Of a DNA stretch of 64,000 nt, positions 35,477-45,022 are shown in pieces. Within the stretch, counting starts at the first letter, position 1. Every line of letters starts with the position of its first letter. The notes under the pieces were generated by a model. That model saw only the letters and a list, made by a program, of their open reading frames with translations, searched no databases and had not been told where the DNA came from. Both the position numbers and the translations under genes were made by a program. This DNA comes from Ilyomonas limi (GTDB taxonomy: Bacteria; Bacteroidota; Bacteroidia; Chitinophagales; Chitinophagaceae): positions 247,196 through 311,195 of the forward strand of contig NZ_SZQL01000004.1 in the NCBI RefSeq assembly GCF_005233845.1, given 5' to 3'.

Positions 35477-38188
35477 TTACTCATTATGAATGTTAGCCAG
35501 TGGCAGGCTAAACCAAAATGTGGAGCCTTTGCCTTCTTCGCTCTCTGCCCATATATCGCCACCCTGCAAACGGATAATTTGGGCAGAAATAAACAAGCCA
35601 AGTCCTAAGCCTGGATAGGTGCCCAGGATTTTGTTGTTGATGCGGAAATACTTATCAAATAAATTGGGCAGATTATCGGGGATAATGCCTACTCCAAAGT
35701 CTTGTATAGAACACCATACAAACTTTTCTTTTTGCTGAGCATTAATAATAACTTCCTGTGCATTGGGCGAGTACTTGATGGCATTGCTGATAAGATTAAA
35801 AACAACCTGCGAGGTGCGTGCGGCATCGCCCACTATCATAAAAGACTGGCTGCTTTGCTTAATGATGCGATGCGTGTGGTTCGTGACAGACAATTCTTCC
35901 ACTACATCGTTTAATATTTTATTCAGGTCGAATAACTGATAATCCAGTTGCAGGGTACCGGTATCTATGCGTGCAGTATCCAGCAGGTCTTTTATCAGCA
36001 GTCTTAGCTTATTTATCTGGCTGTCCATCCGGTGCACCATATTACCCGGTATTGCATCACTCACCGATTTAAATTGTTCCTGCAGCAATTGTGTATAAAC
36101 TTTAAGCGTGGTTACGGGTGTCTTTAGCTCATGGCTTACAATACCCATGAAATCATCTTTATGCTGCTCCAGTTGTTTGCGTCGTGTTATATCTTCTACC
36201 ATGCCTATCATACGCATAGGCTTGTTGGATGGGCTATAGAAAATTTTGCCTTCTACTTTTATCCAGTGTATAGACTTATCAGCCCATATTATTCTCGCTT
36301 CGTAAGTATAAGATCCGTTTTGATAAGCCCGGTTCATTGCATTTTCAGCGATAGCCAAGTCATCGGGATGTATCCTTTCGAACAGTTTAGAGCGTGGCAT
36401 TACATTTTGATCTTCTGTATTGGCATATCCAAAAATTTCGAGCAGGCGGGGCGAATAAATGATGTTGTAGGTTTGCATGTCCATATCGAAAGTAGCCATG
36501 CCTGTAGCTTCGGCTGCAAGGCGTAATCTTTCTTCGGCATCTTTCAACTGTTCTTCGGCAAGTTTACGCTCATGTATATCGCTCATCGTACCTATATAGC
36601 CTTCAATTTGCCCATTGTTATCAAAGCGGGGTGTCACAGCTTTTTCAAACCAGCGGTACTTACCATCTTTCCGTCTTAATTGAAACTCTACCTTAAGGCT
36701 GGTCTTATTCTTAATAGCATTAAAGAGCGTTTGCTGCACTTCGGGGCGGCTGTTAATGTCCACATAATTCAGCCAGCTAAAGCCTTGTGCTTCTTCTTCG
36801 CTGGCGCCGGTATATTCGTACCACTGCCTGTTTTTGTAAATGCTATAGCCATCACTTTTCCACAAAAAGATAATTACCGGCACATTATCTGCCATTTTGC
36901 GGAAATATTGTTCGTTTTCTTCTACCTGCTTGCGCGCCCTTACCTGCGCTGTAATGTCGTTAATGGTAATTAAAATTCCTGTTGTTTGTTTATATGCGCC
37001 TTGCAAAGGCAGGTATTGCAATTGCATATACTTCTCCTGCAATTCTCCGGTAGGTGTTCTTACATAAGTAATCGCTTCATCATCTTTGTAAATTTTGCCT
37101 GTTTCATATACCTGATTCAGCAATGCCGGGAAAGGCTGATCTTTCAATTCCGGAAAAATATCCACCAGCCTTCTTCCCATTACTTCCGCATCGGTACGCT
37201 GCCACATTTTTAGCATGGCTTCGTTAACCATATCTACTATTAAATCCTGGCCCTTAAAAAAACCCATAGCTACAGGAGATTGCATAACGAGATTGCGAAA
37301 ACGCTGCTCACTTTCTTCAGTGGCTTTGGCAGATTGAACAAGATCACTAATGTCGTTTAATATAACCATTATGCCATCCACTTCCTTATTAGCGTTACGT
37401 ATGGGATAATATACAAAATTGGAATAGTAGTTGGCTTTCTTTCCATAGCGGGTAAAACTGGCCGAAAATGCTTTGGCATAGTAAGGCTCGCCCGTAGTAA
37501 ATACCTCCTCAAATATTTCTTCGAGTCCCTGACCTGCAAACTCTGGTAATACTTCAAAAAAGGGCTTACCTATCAGTTCATCATAGCGCTTATCTACTCT
37601 TTTCAGGTAATCTTCATTCACAAATTCAAACACAGCATTACGCCCCTTGTAAATAGCAATGCTTACCGGCGCATGCGTAATCATGTCCTTAAATTTCTGT
37701 TCGCTTTTTGCCAGTTGCTGCCGGTCCACCACATGACTGGTTACATCAAAACCTGCTACTACAATGCCGGTGATATTGTCATCTACATCGCGCAGGGGCT
37801 GGTATTCTACAGTATAATAACTTGTGGTGAGTTTGCCTTCCCTGGTAAGTGTAATAGGTAATTCTTTAAAGTAAAAAGACTGCCCTTTTTTATATACATC
37901 ATTTAATATGTGCAGATGATTTGGTTCGCTAAAATCGGGCATTATTTCCAGCAAAGGCTTGCCGATTACTTCGGGCCCTTTGCCCCAAATGGCCAGGTTT
38001 ACATCGTTGGTGGCATCAATGATGTAATGGTCGCCCTTTAAAACAAGTATGGCGACCGGCAGCTTCGTAAAAAGGTGTTGGTGCAAATCGGATTCCTGGT
38101 TTTCAAAATGCTGGGATATAAGATTGAACGAGCGAAACATTTTGCCGGCATCCTCGTTGTCGTACAATACATCCCCTTCCATAAACAT
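35477..38188 (-). CDS. Cytoplasmic multi-PAS hybrid-less sensor histidine kinase (HisKA type)
   Basis: The 903-residue product has no signal peptide or membrane helix. Five PAS domains follow one another (about residues 40-160, 165-285, 290-410, 415-540 and 545-665). The fourth and fifth end in YIGTMSDIHERKLAEEQL and IGMVEDITRRKQLEQHKDDF. The HisKA phospho-acceptor box is FMGIVSHELKTPVTTLK, and the HATPase_c domain has N-box LISNAIKYSPNA and G-boxes DFGVGIIPDN and GLGLGLFISAQI. No receiver or output domain is attached. It stands alone, so its partner regulator is unknown; the single-domain regulator at 32087-32482 is the closest candidate. Confidence 0.92.
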   Translation of the reverse strand: MFMEGDVLYDNEDAGKMFRSFNLISQHFENQESDLHQHLFTKLPVAILVLKGDHYIIDATNDVNLAIWGKGPEVIGKPLLEIMPDFSEPNHLHILNDVYKKGQSFYFKELPITLTREGKLTTSYYTVEYQPLRDVDDNITGIVVAGFDVTSHVVDRQQLAKSEQKFKDMITHAPVSIAIYKGRNAVFEFVNEDYLKRVDKRYDELIGKPFFEVLPEFAGQGLEEIFEEVFTTGEPYYAKAFSASFTRYGKKANYYSNFVYYPIRNANKEVDGIMVILNDISDLVQSAKATEESEQRFRNLVMQSPVAMGFFKGQDLIVDMVNEAMLKMWQRTDAEVMGRRLVDIFPELKDQPFPALLNQVYETGKIYKDDEAITYVRTPTGELQEKYMQLQYLPLQGAYKQTTGILITINDITAQVRARKQVEENEQYFRKMADNVPVIIFLWKSDGYSIYKNRQWYEYTGASEEEAQGFSWLNYVDINSRPEVQQTLFNAIKNKTSLKVEFQLRRKDGKYRWFEKAVTPRFDNNGQIEGYIGTMSDIHERKLAEEQLKDAEERLRLAAEATGMATFDMDMQTYNIIYSPRLLEIFGYANTEDQNVMPRSKLFERIHPDDLAIAENAMNRAYQNGSYTYEARIIWADKSIHWIKVEGKIFYSPSNKPMRMIGMVEDITRRKQLEQHKDDFMGIVSHELKTPVTTLKVYTQLLQEQFKSVSDAIPGNMVHRMDSQINKLRLLIKDLLDTARIDTGTLQLDYQLFDLNKILNDVVEELSVTNHTHRIIKQSSQSFMIVGDAARTSQVVFNLISNAIKYSPNAQEVIINAQQKEKFVWCSIQDFGVGIIPDNLPNLFDKYFRINNKILGTYPGLGLGLFISAQIIRLQGGDIWAESEEGKGSTFWFSLPLANIHNE

Positions 38189-38453
38189 TTGAGTGATGGT
38201 TGTTTAATAAATATCAGCAGATAATATTAAGATTCTAAAAAAATTGAATTCCCGCACCTAAAGTAGTACTTTTCATAAAGTGTAATTATTCTTTTTTAAA
38301 TTTTAGTTAAGATATCTCTTTTGCAAAAAGATAGATAATAAAGATGATTCTAATGTATTCGGGTGCAGGTTATTGTCATCCTGTTTATTAAATAATTGTA
38401 CACCTGCCAGCCAACATCTTTGTTACTTTGCGCACATTAATAATTCAGCTTTT

Positions 38454-39734
38454 GTGATTACGATAAACGAACTCTACGATATTTACCTGCAGCATCCGCA
38501 GGTGCAAACCGACACCCGTAAACTGCAACCCGGCGACTTGTTTTTTGCATTGAAAGGAGCTAATTTCAATGGCAATGAATTTGCCCTGCAGGCTTTACAG
38601 GCAGGCGCTGCCTACGCCATTGTGGATGAGGAAATAGATGCAAATAATAAGCAGCTATTGCAGGTACCCGATGTGTTGACTGCCTTGCAGCAATTGGCAA
38701 AATATCACCGCGAGCAGTTGGATATTCCGTTCATCGCCATTACCGGCAGCAATGGCAAAACCACCACCAAAGAATTGGTTCATGCTGTGTTATCATCCCA
38801 TTATAAAACGTATACCACCAAAGGCAATCTCAACAATCACATAGGCATTCCGCTTACGCTGCTGCAGGTAAAAAGAGATGCGCAAATGGCAGTGGTAGAA
38901 ATGGGTGCGAATCACCTGCAGGAAATTGCAGGCTACTGTCAATACACTTTACCTACACATGGTATTATCACCAATTGCGGCAAAGCGCACCTGGAGGGTT
39001 TTGGAAGCGCCGAGGGCGTGCGCAAAGGCAAAGGCGAACTGTACGATTTCATAAGAGCTAATGGCGGAAGCATTTTTGCTTTTGATGATTATGATTATCT
39101 GCACAGCATGAGTGCCGGTATTGAAAAAATATATTGGTACGGCACGCAAAACGGCAACATCGTTGGACATGCAGGCAAGCACGATGCTTTCTTAAGTGTT
39201 ACTTTTACTAAAGGCGTTTCCTTTGCGGAACTGCAAACACAGCTTGTGGGCACTTACAATCTGCCCAATGTATTGTGTGCAGTGGCGATAGGCAAATATT
39301 TTGGCGTGCCCGAAGAGAAAATAAAACACGCTGTTGAAAGTTATTTGCCTTCCAACAGCCGCTCGCAATTAATAATGCTGGGCAGCAATACCGTGATATT
39401 GGACGCCTACAATGCCAACCCATCGAGCATGAAAGCGGCGATAGAAAACTTTGCTGTCATGCCGGGCGATAATAAAGTAATGCTATTAGGCGGGATGGCA
39501 GAACTGGGCAATGACAGTGAACGGGAGCATCAACAACTGGTTGCCCTGATTGACCAATATCCTTTTAAAAGTGTAGTGCTGGTTGGCAAATATTTCAACA
39601 ACATTCCCCATCATTATATACACTTGCCCGATGCAGAAGCTGCCAAAGAATGGCTGCTGCAGCAGCAATTAGCGCATGCCACCATATTGGTAAAAGGCTC
39701 GCGTGCCATGCAGATGGAAAAAGTGATAAGCTGA
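38454..39734 (+). CDS. murF: UDP-N-acetylmuramoyl-tripeptide--D-alanyl-D-alanine ligase
   Basis: It adds D-Ala-D-Ala to the UDP-MurNAc-tripeptide in cytoplasmic peptidoglycan synthesis. The preferred start is GTG 38454 (MITINELYDIYLQ), giving 426 residues as usual for the phylum. An ATG at 38373 would add 27 residues without family likeness. TDTRKLQPGDLFFALKGANF lies in the N-terminal domain, AITGSNGKTTTKELV is the ATP P-loop, and VILDAYNANPSSMKAA and VMLLGGMAELGNDSE are C-terminal marks. A TACTTTG box at 38424-38430 may be its promoter. DUF983 follows 59 bases downstream. Confidence 0.95.
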   Translation: MITINELYDIYLQHPQVQTDTRKLQPGDLFFALKGANFNGNEFALQALQAGAAYAIVDEEIDANNKQLLQVPDVLTALQQLAKYHREQLDIPFIAITGSNGKTTTKELVHAVLSSHYKTYTTKGNLNNHIGIPLTLLQVKRDAQMAVVEMGANHLQEIAGYCQYTLPTHGIITNCGKAHLEGFGSAEGVRKGKGELYDFIRANGGSIFAFDDYDYLHSMSAGIEKIYWYGTQNGNIVGHAGKHDAFLSVTFTKGVSFAELQTQLVGTYNLPNVLCAVAIGKYFGVPEEKIKHAVESYLPSNSRSQLIMLGSNTVILDAYNANPSSMKAAIENFAVMPGDNKVMLLGGMAELGNDSEREHQQLVALIDQYPFKSVVLVGKYFNNIPHHYIHLPDAEAAKEWLLQQQLAHATILVKGSRAMQMEKVIS

Positions 39735-39767
39735 ACGAATTAACGAGCTTTTGCCACGCGCATTTGT

Positions 39768-39775
39768 TACCTTTG
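39768..39775 (+). promoter_or_regulatory. Bacteroidota -7 box for the first DUF983 gene
   Basis: TACCTTTG matches TAnnTTTG and lies 18 bases before the ATG. A TTTTG at 39749 is a possible -33 element, with shorter spacing than usual. If functional, DUF983 is expressed separately from murF. Confidence 0.45.
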
Positions 39776-39793
39776 TAGCGCAAATACAATGCA

Positions 39794-40255
39794 ATGAGTG
39801 AAGAAAAAAATAACCCTGGTTACCTGTTAAGCGTACTTGGTAACAGATGTCCCCGCTGCCGCGAAGGTCACCTGTTCAAAAGCCATAACCCGTATGCTTT
39901 CAAAAAACACGAATACATTAAAATGTACGATCACTGTCCGGTATGTGGGCAGCCAACCGAAATAGAAGTAGGATTTTACTATGGCACCAGCTATGTAAGT
40001 TATGCACTTACAGTTGCGTTTTCGGTGGCTACATTTATAGCCTGGTGGGCGTTGATAGGTATTTCTATATACGATAACAGGTTGTTTTGGTGGCTGGGTA
40101 TTAATGCAGTATTACTGGTGTTATTGCAGCCGGTATTTATGCGGCTATCGCGCACATTATGGCTGAGCTGGTTTGTAAAATACGATCCTGACTGGAAAGC
40201 GCATCCTATACAAGACCCTGAGCGCATAGTGAAAGAGCAGATGGGAAACTGGTAA
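39794..40255 (+). CDS. DUF983 family membrane protein (copy 1)
   Basis: The 153-residue product opens with a zinc-ribbon-like part: NRCPRCREGHLF and YDHCPVCGQPTEIEVGFYYG carry two CxxC pairs. Two transmembrane segments follow (VSYALTVAFSVATFIAWWAL and LFWWLGINAVLLVLLQPVF). The function of DUF983 is unknown. A paralog sits at 60409-60900. Confidence 0.9.
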   Translation: MSEEKNNPGYLLSVLGNRCPRCREGHLFKSHNPYAFKKHEYIKMYDHCPVCGQPTEIEVGFYYGTSYVSYALTVAFSVATFIAWWALIGISIYDNRLFWWLGINAVLLVLLQPVFMRLSRTLWLSWFVKYDPDWKAHPIQDPERIVKEQMGNW

Positions 40256-40331
40256 ATGTGTGCAGATTTACAGATTCCCTTTTTCGTAGTATTTTTATTA
40301 TCTTTTAAATTGTTAATGAATATATTTAAAC

Positions 40332-40362
40332 AAAAAACCACCTGATATATAGGTGGTTTTTT
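40332..40362. terminator. Bidirectional terminator
   Basis: Arms AAAAAACCACCT and AGGTGGTTTTTT form a perfect 12-base-pair stem between the convergent DUF983 and PLP-enzyme genes. Confidence 0.9.
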
Positions 40363-40374
40363 GTTGGTTTTTAT

Positions 40375-41598
40375 TTATGCTAAAGCATTGCTGAGGTCTT
40401 GCAGTATATCATTAATATTTTCAAGTCCCACACTCATACGTATCAGTCCATCCGTAATGCCGGCTTTGTACCGGTCTTCGCGCAGCATACCGGAATGTGA
40501 CATAGAGGCCGGATGCGAAATCAATGTATCTACGGTGCCAAGTGACACGGCACGCACGCACATATTTAATTTGTCAATAAAACGCTTGCCGCCTTCCAGT
40601 CCTTCTTTCAATTCAAAACTTAGTACCGCACCGGGCAACCGCATTTGCTTTTGCACCGTGGCTGCATCGGGGTGCGAGGGTAAACCTGCATAATTAACTT
40701 GCGCAACCGCCGGGTGATCCTGGAGAAATTGAGCTACCCGCATCGCATTGCTGCAATGTGCTTCCATTCTCAATTCCAACGTTTTCATGCCTTGTATGAG
40801 CAGATATGCATCGAAAGGACTGCTGGTACCACCCAATAATTTATAGGTATTGTAAGCTTTTGTTCTCATGAAAGAAATATCCTTACCTACCAATACGCCT
40901 CCAATGGAAGTGCCATGACCATTGAGAAACTTGGTGGTGGAATGAAAAACAAAATCTGCCCCATATTTAAATGGCTGCTGCAGGTAAGGGGTGGCAAAAG
41001 TGTTATCTACCGTTACCAGTATATTATACTGTTTTGCCAGTTTGCAAATGCTTTCTATATCAAAGCACTGCATCATGGGGTTGGCAGGTGTTTCAAGATG
41101 TATAACTTTTAGCGTTGGTGTTTGCTGAATAATGTTTTCTACTGCGTTCAGATCTCTTAAATCAGCTATCAATGCGTTGATGTTGTACTGTGGCAAAAAG
41201 CCATATACAAACTCGTGTGTACCGCCGTACAATGAATAATGCGACAACACCGTATCGTCTGCTGACAGCAGCGACAAAAACATAGTAGCCATAGCCGATT
41301 GACCACTGGCATGTAGTAATGCTTTTAATTGCAGAGGATTACCAACATCGTCAGTCAGGTTGAATGCTTCGAGGGCGGCAATTACTTCTTCGGCAGCAGT
41401 TATGGTGGGGTTGCCAAAGCGCGAATAGATATAGCCCGGCTCATTGCCGCTAAAGCGGGCCATACCTTGACCAGCACTATCAAATGTAAACGTGGAAGTA
41501 GCAAAAATAGGTGTAAGATGTGCATGTGCGGCAGACAATGCATGTGCTGCATGTATAGCAACAGAACCCATGCTGGTGAATGGCGGATGATTATTCAT
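40375..41598 (-). CDS. PLP-dependent trans-sulfuration enzyme (cystathionine gamma-synthase / methionine gamma-lyase type)
   Basis: The 407-residue Cys/Met metabolism enzyme has the PLP lysine in FVFHSTTKFLNGHGTSIGGV, the cofactor-binding VTVDNTFATPYLQQP, and the C-terminal LISHPASMSHSGMLREDRYK and DGLIRMSVGLENINDIL. Members include gamma-synthases, gamma-lyases and O-acetylhomoserine sulfhydrylases, which cannot be separated by eye. Functional pairing with the serine acetyltransferase (23363-24178) in sulfur amino acid metabolism is plausible. Confidence 0.9.
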   Translation of the reverse strand: MNNHPPFTSMGSVAIHAAHALSAAHAHLTPIFATSTFTFDSAGQGMARFSGNEPGYIYSRFGNPTITAAEEVIAALEAFNLTDDVGNPLQLKALLHASGQSAMATMFLSLLSADDTVLSHYSLYGGTHEFVYGFLPQYNINALIADLRDLNAVENIIQQTPTLKVIHLETPANPMMQCFDIESICKLAKQYNILVTVDNTFATPYLQQPFKYGADFVFHSTTKFLNGHGTSIGGVLVGKDISFMRTKAYNTYKLLGGTSSPFDAYLLIQGMKTLELRMEAHCSNAMRVAQFLQDHPAVAQVNYAGLPSHPDAATVQKQMRLPGAVLSFELKEGLEGGKRFIDKLNMCVRAVSLGTVDTLISHPASMSHSGMLREDRYKAGITDGLIRMSVGLENINDILQDLSNALA

Positions 41599-41681
41599 AG
41601 ATTGTAATTATATCTGGTAAAACTTAGCTTATGGCGTACAAAGGAAGTGTATTTATGCGCTCTTTGGTTCTTACTGCTAAT

Positions 41682-41719
41682 AAAAACGCATCACTTCACT
41701 AAAGAAATGATGCGTTTTT
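41682..41719 (-). terminator. Terminator of the sugar isomerase-like gene
   Basis: Arms AAAAACGCATCA (41682) and TGATGCGTTTTT (41708) form a perfect 12-base-pair stem 20 bases past the stop at 41739. A and T runs close the stem. Confidence 0.88.
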
Positions 41720-41738
41720 ATTACAACAAACAACGTTG

Positions 41739-42629
41739 TTATTGCAACTTGTTAAGCTGCTCTTCATAATAATTCCTGGTAAGAATAATATCCGGTAAAC
41801 TGTGGTACCAGTTAGATTCGTGCTCAATGGAAAGCATGCCATTAAAGTTCTGCCTCTTTAACTCTCTAAGCACGGCAGGAATATCAATTACACCTTTACT
41901 TACAACGGTGTCTGCGGCTTCTGTGTCGTTAAACTTCACAATATCTTTAAGGTGAACGCCAATTACATGACCTTCTAATTTTTTAAGTGCTTCTACCGGG
42001 TCTATACCGTTGCGTGCCCAGTGCCCAATATCGGCGCAAGAGCCAATGTTTGGATGTCCTTGTGCAGCGGCCAGCACAGAGTCGGGGCTCCAGTATGGAT
42101 TGGGTTTTGGATGGTCGTGTATGGCTACTTTAATGCCGTACACACCGGCAAGGCTGTCCACCATATCCCACTGTGTTTTGATGGGTTCAGATGTAATATA
42201 GCTTAACCCGAAATCTTTGGCGAGGTCAAATGCCTTTATCCATTCCGCCTTATCTTTAGGAGTAATGACACCCATTGCAACGATTTGTATGCCTTTTGAT
42301 TGCAGCAGTTGTTTCAGCTTGTTGCGGGTATCGGCATTCATGTCGGCACCAAAAGCGCCGGTCATGCCACCGCCTAAATCCTGACCCCAGTATGCTTCTA
42401 TATTTTTAATGCCTGCACTGTCCACTTTGTTGAGGGCATCGGCAAAAGAAAACATCCTGAACGTCCACATTTGCACCCCTAATTTAAAATTGGCAGTGCT
42501 GCCGCTGCTGGCAGAGGTGTCATTTTCTGATGTAGCAGTACTGTCGCTGGTAGTAGAAGTACTGTTGCTGTTGCACGATATAAACGCGAGCAACAATGCG
42601 GGCAATAAGAAGCCGGCAAACCTTTTCAT
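41739..42629 (-). CDS. Exported sugar phosphate isomerase/epimerase-like lipoprotein
   Basis: The 296-residue product starts MKRFAGFLLPALLLAFISCN, a lipoprotein signal, followed by a Ser/Thr-rich linker (TSTTSDSTATSENDTSASSG). The rest is a xylose-isomerase-like TIM barrel: LGVQMWTFRMFSFADALNKV, IKNIEAYWGQDLGGG, VAIHDHPKPNPYWSPDS, ADIGHWARNGIDPVEALKKL and LSIEHESNWYHS. His, Asp and Glu at these strand ends are the usual metal ligands. Such exported members are common in Bacteroidota and may act on keto-sugars, in line with the DUF1080 protein at 14586-15329. Confidence 0.88.
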   Translation of the reverse strand: MKRFAGFLLPALLLAFISCNSNSTSTTSDSTATSENDTSASSGSTANFKLGVQMWTFRMFSFADALNKVDSAGIKNIEAYWGQDLGGGMTGAFGADMNADTRNKLKQLLQSKGIQIVAMGVITPKDKAEWIKAFDLAKDFGLSYITSEPIKTQWDMVDSLAGVYGIKVAIHDHPKPNPYWSPDSVLAAAQGHPNIGSCADIGHWARNGIDPVEALKKLEGHVIGVHLKDIVKFNDTEAADTVVSKGVIDIPAVLRELKRQNFNGMLSIEHESNWYHSLPDIILTRNYYEEQLNKLQ

Positions 42630-42967
42630 GGCAATGATTTTTTAAAATGATGAATAAAGTGCGAAAGATAAAGGATTGTGCTTATTGCTTTTTCAACTTT
42701 TTTATTATTTGGTGGTTGATTATTAGCACAGCATGACACACGGATGAGACAGACTGAAGCGCTAATTTTTTAGATCTACGAATTATGATGTGCGATTTAT
42801 AATGTAGTAATGTAGCGGCAAGACACCCTTGGAGCTACAGAAGTAAGCAGGGCTTATTTTATTTTATAATTGATACCGATACTACTTTTGTATAAGCCTA
42901 TCAGCAACATCACTTCACATCAATTTAACCATTATTCTAAATCAGGTATTATCCTAAATAAATTCAA
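42630..42967. other. Intergenic region with decayed repeats
   Basis: At 42733-42760 (ACACGGATGAGACAGACTGA) there is a decayed arm of the 18385-18502 type. At 42784-42812 (TATGATGTGCGATTTATAAT) there is a decayed heptamer-like tract. No gene is seen. Confidence 0.35.
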
Positions 42968-44896
42968 TTATAACCCTGTTATCACAAACTCCGTTCTTCT
43001 ATTCTTTGCCTTACCTTCTTCGCTGTTGTTATCTGCAATGGGTTTTGTTTCGCCAAAACCTTTATACTGCAGGCGCTTGGCATCAATGCCTTTGCTTATT
43101 AAATAATCCACAACGGCTTTTGCGCGATTGGTAGATAAGTTAAGGTTAGCAGCCGGTGTGCCTACATTATCTGTATGCCCGTTTACCTGCACTTTAATGG
43201 TTGGGTTTTCAGTCATCAGTTGCAGCAACTTATTCAATTCTATCATACTCACCGGTTCCAACTGGTAAGAGTTTGTTTGAAACTGTATGTTTTTAAATGT
43301 TACTGCTGCATTTAGTTGTAGCGGCTGCAGTTGAATATCTTTTTGGTACGTACTATCCGGTTGTTTTTTACTCAATGGAAACACATCGCTATAAAACAAA
43401 TATCCTTTACGGTTCACCGTAAAGGTGTAATCTTTTCCAACAGGCAATGTAATAAAATAAAAGCCCGTTCCATCGGTTTGCACTTTATTTATTACCTGCT
43501 CATTGCTATCATCGGTCAACTCTACAGCGGAAGGTAAACCTTTGCCGGTAGCGGCATCGGTTACATACCCTTTTACATACAACGTTTTAGCAGGTTGTAT
43601 TGCTTTATCCAGTTCAAACTTGTATAAGTCAAGTCCGCCGCGGCTATCGGCGCGATCGCTGGCATAGTAAGCCGTTACTCCATCGCTTGCAACAAACAAG
43701 CTGCCTTCGTTATCAACTGTGTTGATTGGAAAGCCCAGGTTTTCCGGTGCGCTCCATTGAATGCCGTTTTTCCGAAGCATATAAATATCAGTGCCACCAT
43801 AGCCGGGCAAGCCATTGGAAGTATAATACAGCGTTTGATTATCGGCATGAATAAAAGGTGCTAATTCATCGCCGGCAGTGTTTACGCTTGGTCCCATATT
43901 TTGTGCTGCTCCCCACTTGCCGTTGGACTGGCGATAGCTCACATACAAATCTTTGCCACCATAGCCGCCGGGGCGGTCACTGCTGAAATACAATGCATTT
44001 TTATCGGGGCTTAAGCTTGGTCCGCTTTCCCAAAATTCGGTATTAATATTCGTGCCCAAATTAAATGGTTCACTCCAGCCTTTGGGGGTATTATATGATT
44101 GATAAATATCGAAATTGCCAAAGCCTTTACCCGAAAAATTACCTGCAAATAATAACCATTCTCCATCCTGCGAAATGTTGATGGCGCCTTTGGATGGCTC
44201 TATATTAATATCACCATTAATAGCCTGCGAAGCAGTATAGCCATCCTTTGTTTTGGTGCTTTCGATAAAGTCTTCGCGTATGCCTTCGCCACGGCGCGTG
44301 AATACAAACGTGCTGTCGTCTATCGTAAAAGAAGGATAATATTCCGATTGTTTGGAGTTGATGCTATCACCTAAATTTTGCGGTGCAAAAACATAATTCG
44401 TATTCGGATGTTTAGCTGCATAATCAATGGCAAACTGGTAACATTCCTTTCGGTAATTACCAGCCTTAATGCTTTTTTCACCCAAATTTTTTATCATTAA
44501 AAAACTATCAACTGCAGCCAGTGCTTCATTGAATTTACCCAAAGCAGCCAGATTGATAGAGCAAGGGAGTAAATAATATTTTGCGTAAGCACTATCTATG
44601 GCTTGTGCCTTACGAAAATAACCCACCGCTTTTGCATAGTCTTTCATCTCGCCATACACACCGGCAAGCGAGAGGTAAGCATCGGTAAAAGCCGGATTGT
44701 ATTCAATGGCTTTGCCCAGCAACGGCACAGCATCGCGCACCAAACCATCGCGCAACTGTAGCATGGCAGCATCGTACGCATCCTGTGCTTTTTGCAATTG
44801 TTTATCGTTCTTTTTTTGTGCAAAAAGGTGCAGGCACATAACAACACTTAAAGCCAGTAGGGTAAACACTCTTAACATGCGTGTAAAATGCTGCAA
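42968..44896 (-). CDS. PorE-like OmpA-family periplasmic protein (TPR, beta-propeller, CRD, OmpA)
   Basis: The 642-residue product has a signal peptide (LRVFTLLALSVVMCLHLF); start codon 44896 or the ATG six codons later are both possible. Domains in order are TPR-like helices (about 35-165), a PD40/WD40-like propeller (about 180-430) with repeats such as NALYFSSDRPGGYGGKDLYV, a carboxypeptidase-regulatory-like domain (about 445-520), and OmpA_C (about 535-642) with VNGHTDNVGTPAANLNLSTN and KGFGETKP. This is the architecture described for PorE, the peptidoglycan-anchored component associated with type IX secretion. Many paralogs exist, so it may instead serve another envelope role. Confidence 0.85.
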   Translation of the reverse strand: MQHFTRMLRVFTLLALSVVMCLHLFAQKKNDKQLQKAQDAYDAAMLQLRDGLVRDAVPLLGKAIEYNPAFTDAYLSLAGVYGEMKDYAKAVGYFRKAQAIDSAYAKYYLLPCSINLAALGKFNEALAAVDSFLMIKNLGEKSIKAGNYRKECYQFAIDYAAKHPNTNYVFAPQNLGDSINSKQSEYYPSFTIDDSTFVFTRRGEGIREDFIESTKTKDGYTASQAINGDINIEPSKGAINISQDGEWLLFAGNFSGKGFGNFDIYQSYNTPKGWSEPFNLGTNINTEFWESGPSLSPDKNALYFSSDRPGGYGGKDLYVSYRQSNGKWGAAQNMGPSVNTAGDELAPFIHADNQTLYYTSNGLPGYGGTDIYMLRKNGIQWSAPENLGFPINTVDNEGSLFVASDGVTAYYASDRADSRGGLDLYKFELDKAIQPAKTLYVKGYVTDAATGKGLPSAVELTDDSNEQVINKVQTDGTGFYFITLPVGKDYTFTVNRKGYLFYSDVFPLSKKQPDSTYQKDIQLQPLQLNAAVTFKNIQFQTNSYQLEPVSMIELNKLLQLMTENPTIKVQVNGHTDNVGTPAANLNLSTNRAKAVVDYLISKGIDAKRLQYKGFGETKPIADNNSEEGKAKNRRTEFVITGL

Positions 44897-44941
44897 AACA
44901 TTGAAATAATAGTGTTAAAAGCTGCGAAGGTATATACAACA

Positions 44942-44982
44942 AAAAAGGAAGCGTAAGCCTTACGGGGCTTGCCGTTTCCTTT
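44942..44982 (-). terminator. Hairpin terminator downstream of the 193-aa lipoprotein gene
   Basis: Arms AAAGGAAGCGTAAGCC and GGCTTGCCGTTTCCTTT pair with one mismatch region and a short loop. It follows the stop at 45023 by about 40 bases on the reverse strand. Confidence 0.7.
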
Positions 44983-45022
44983 GGTAAATATATAATAATT
45001 CGTTTTAAAAAGAAAAACTTTT

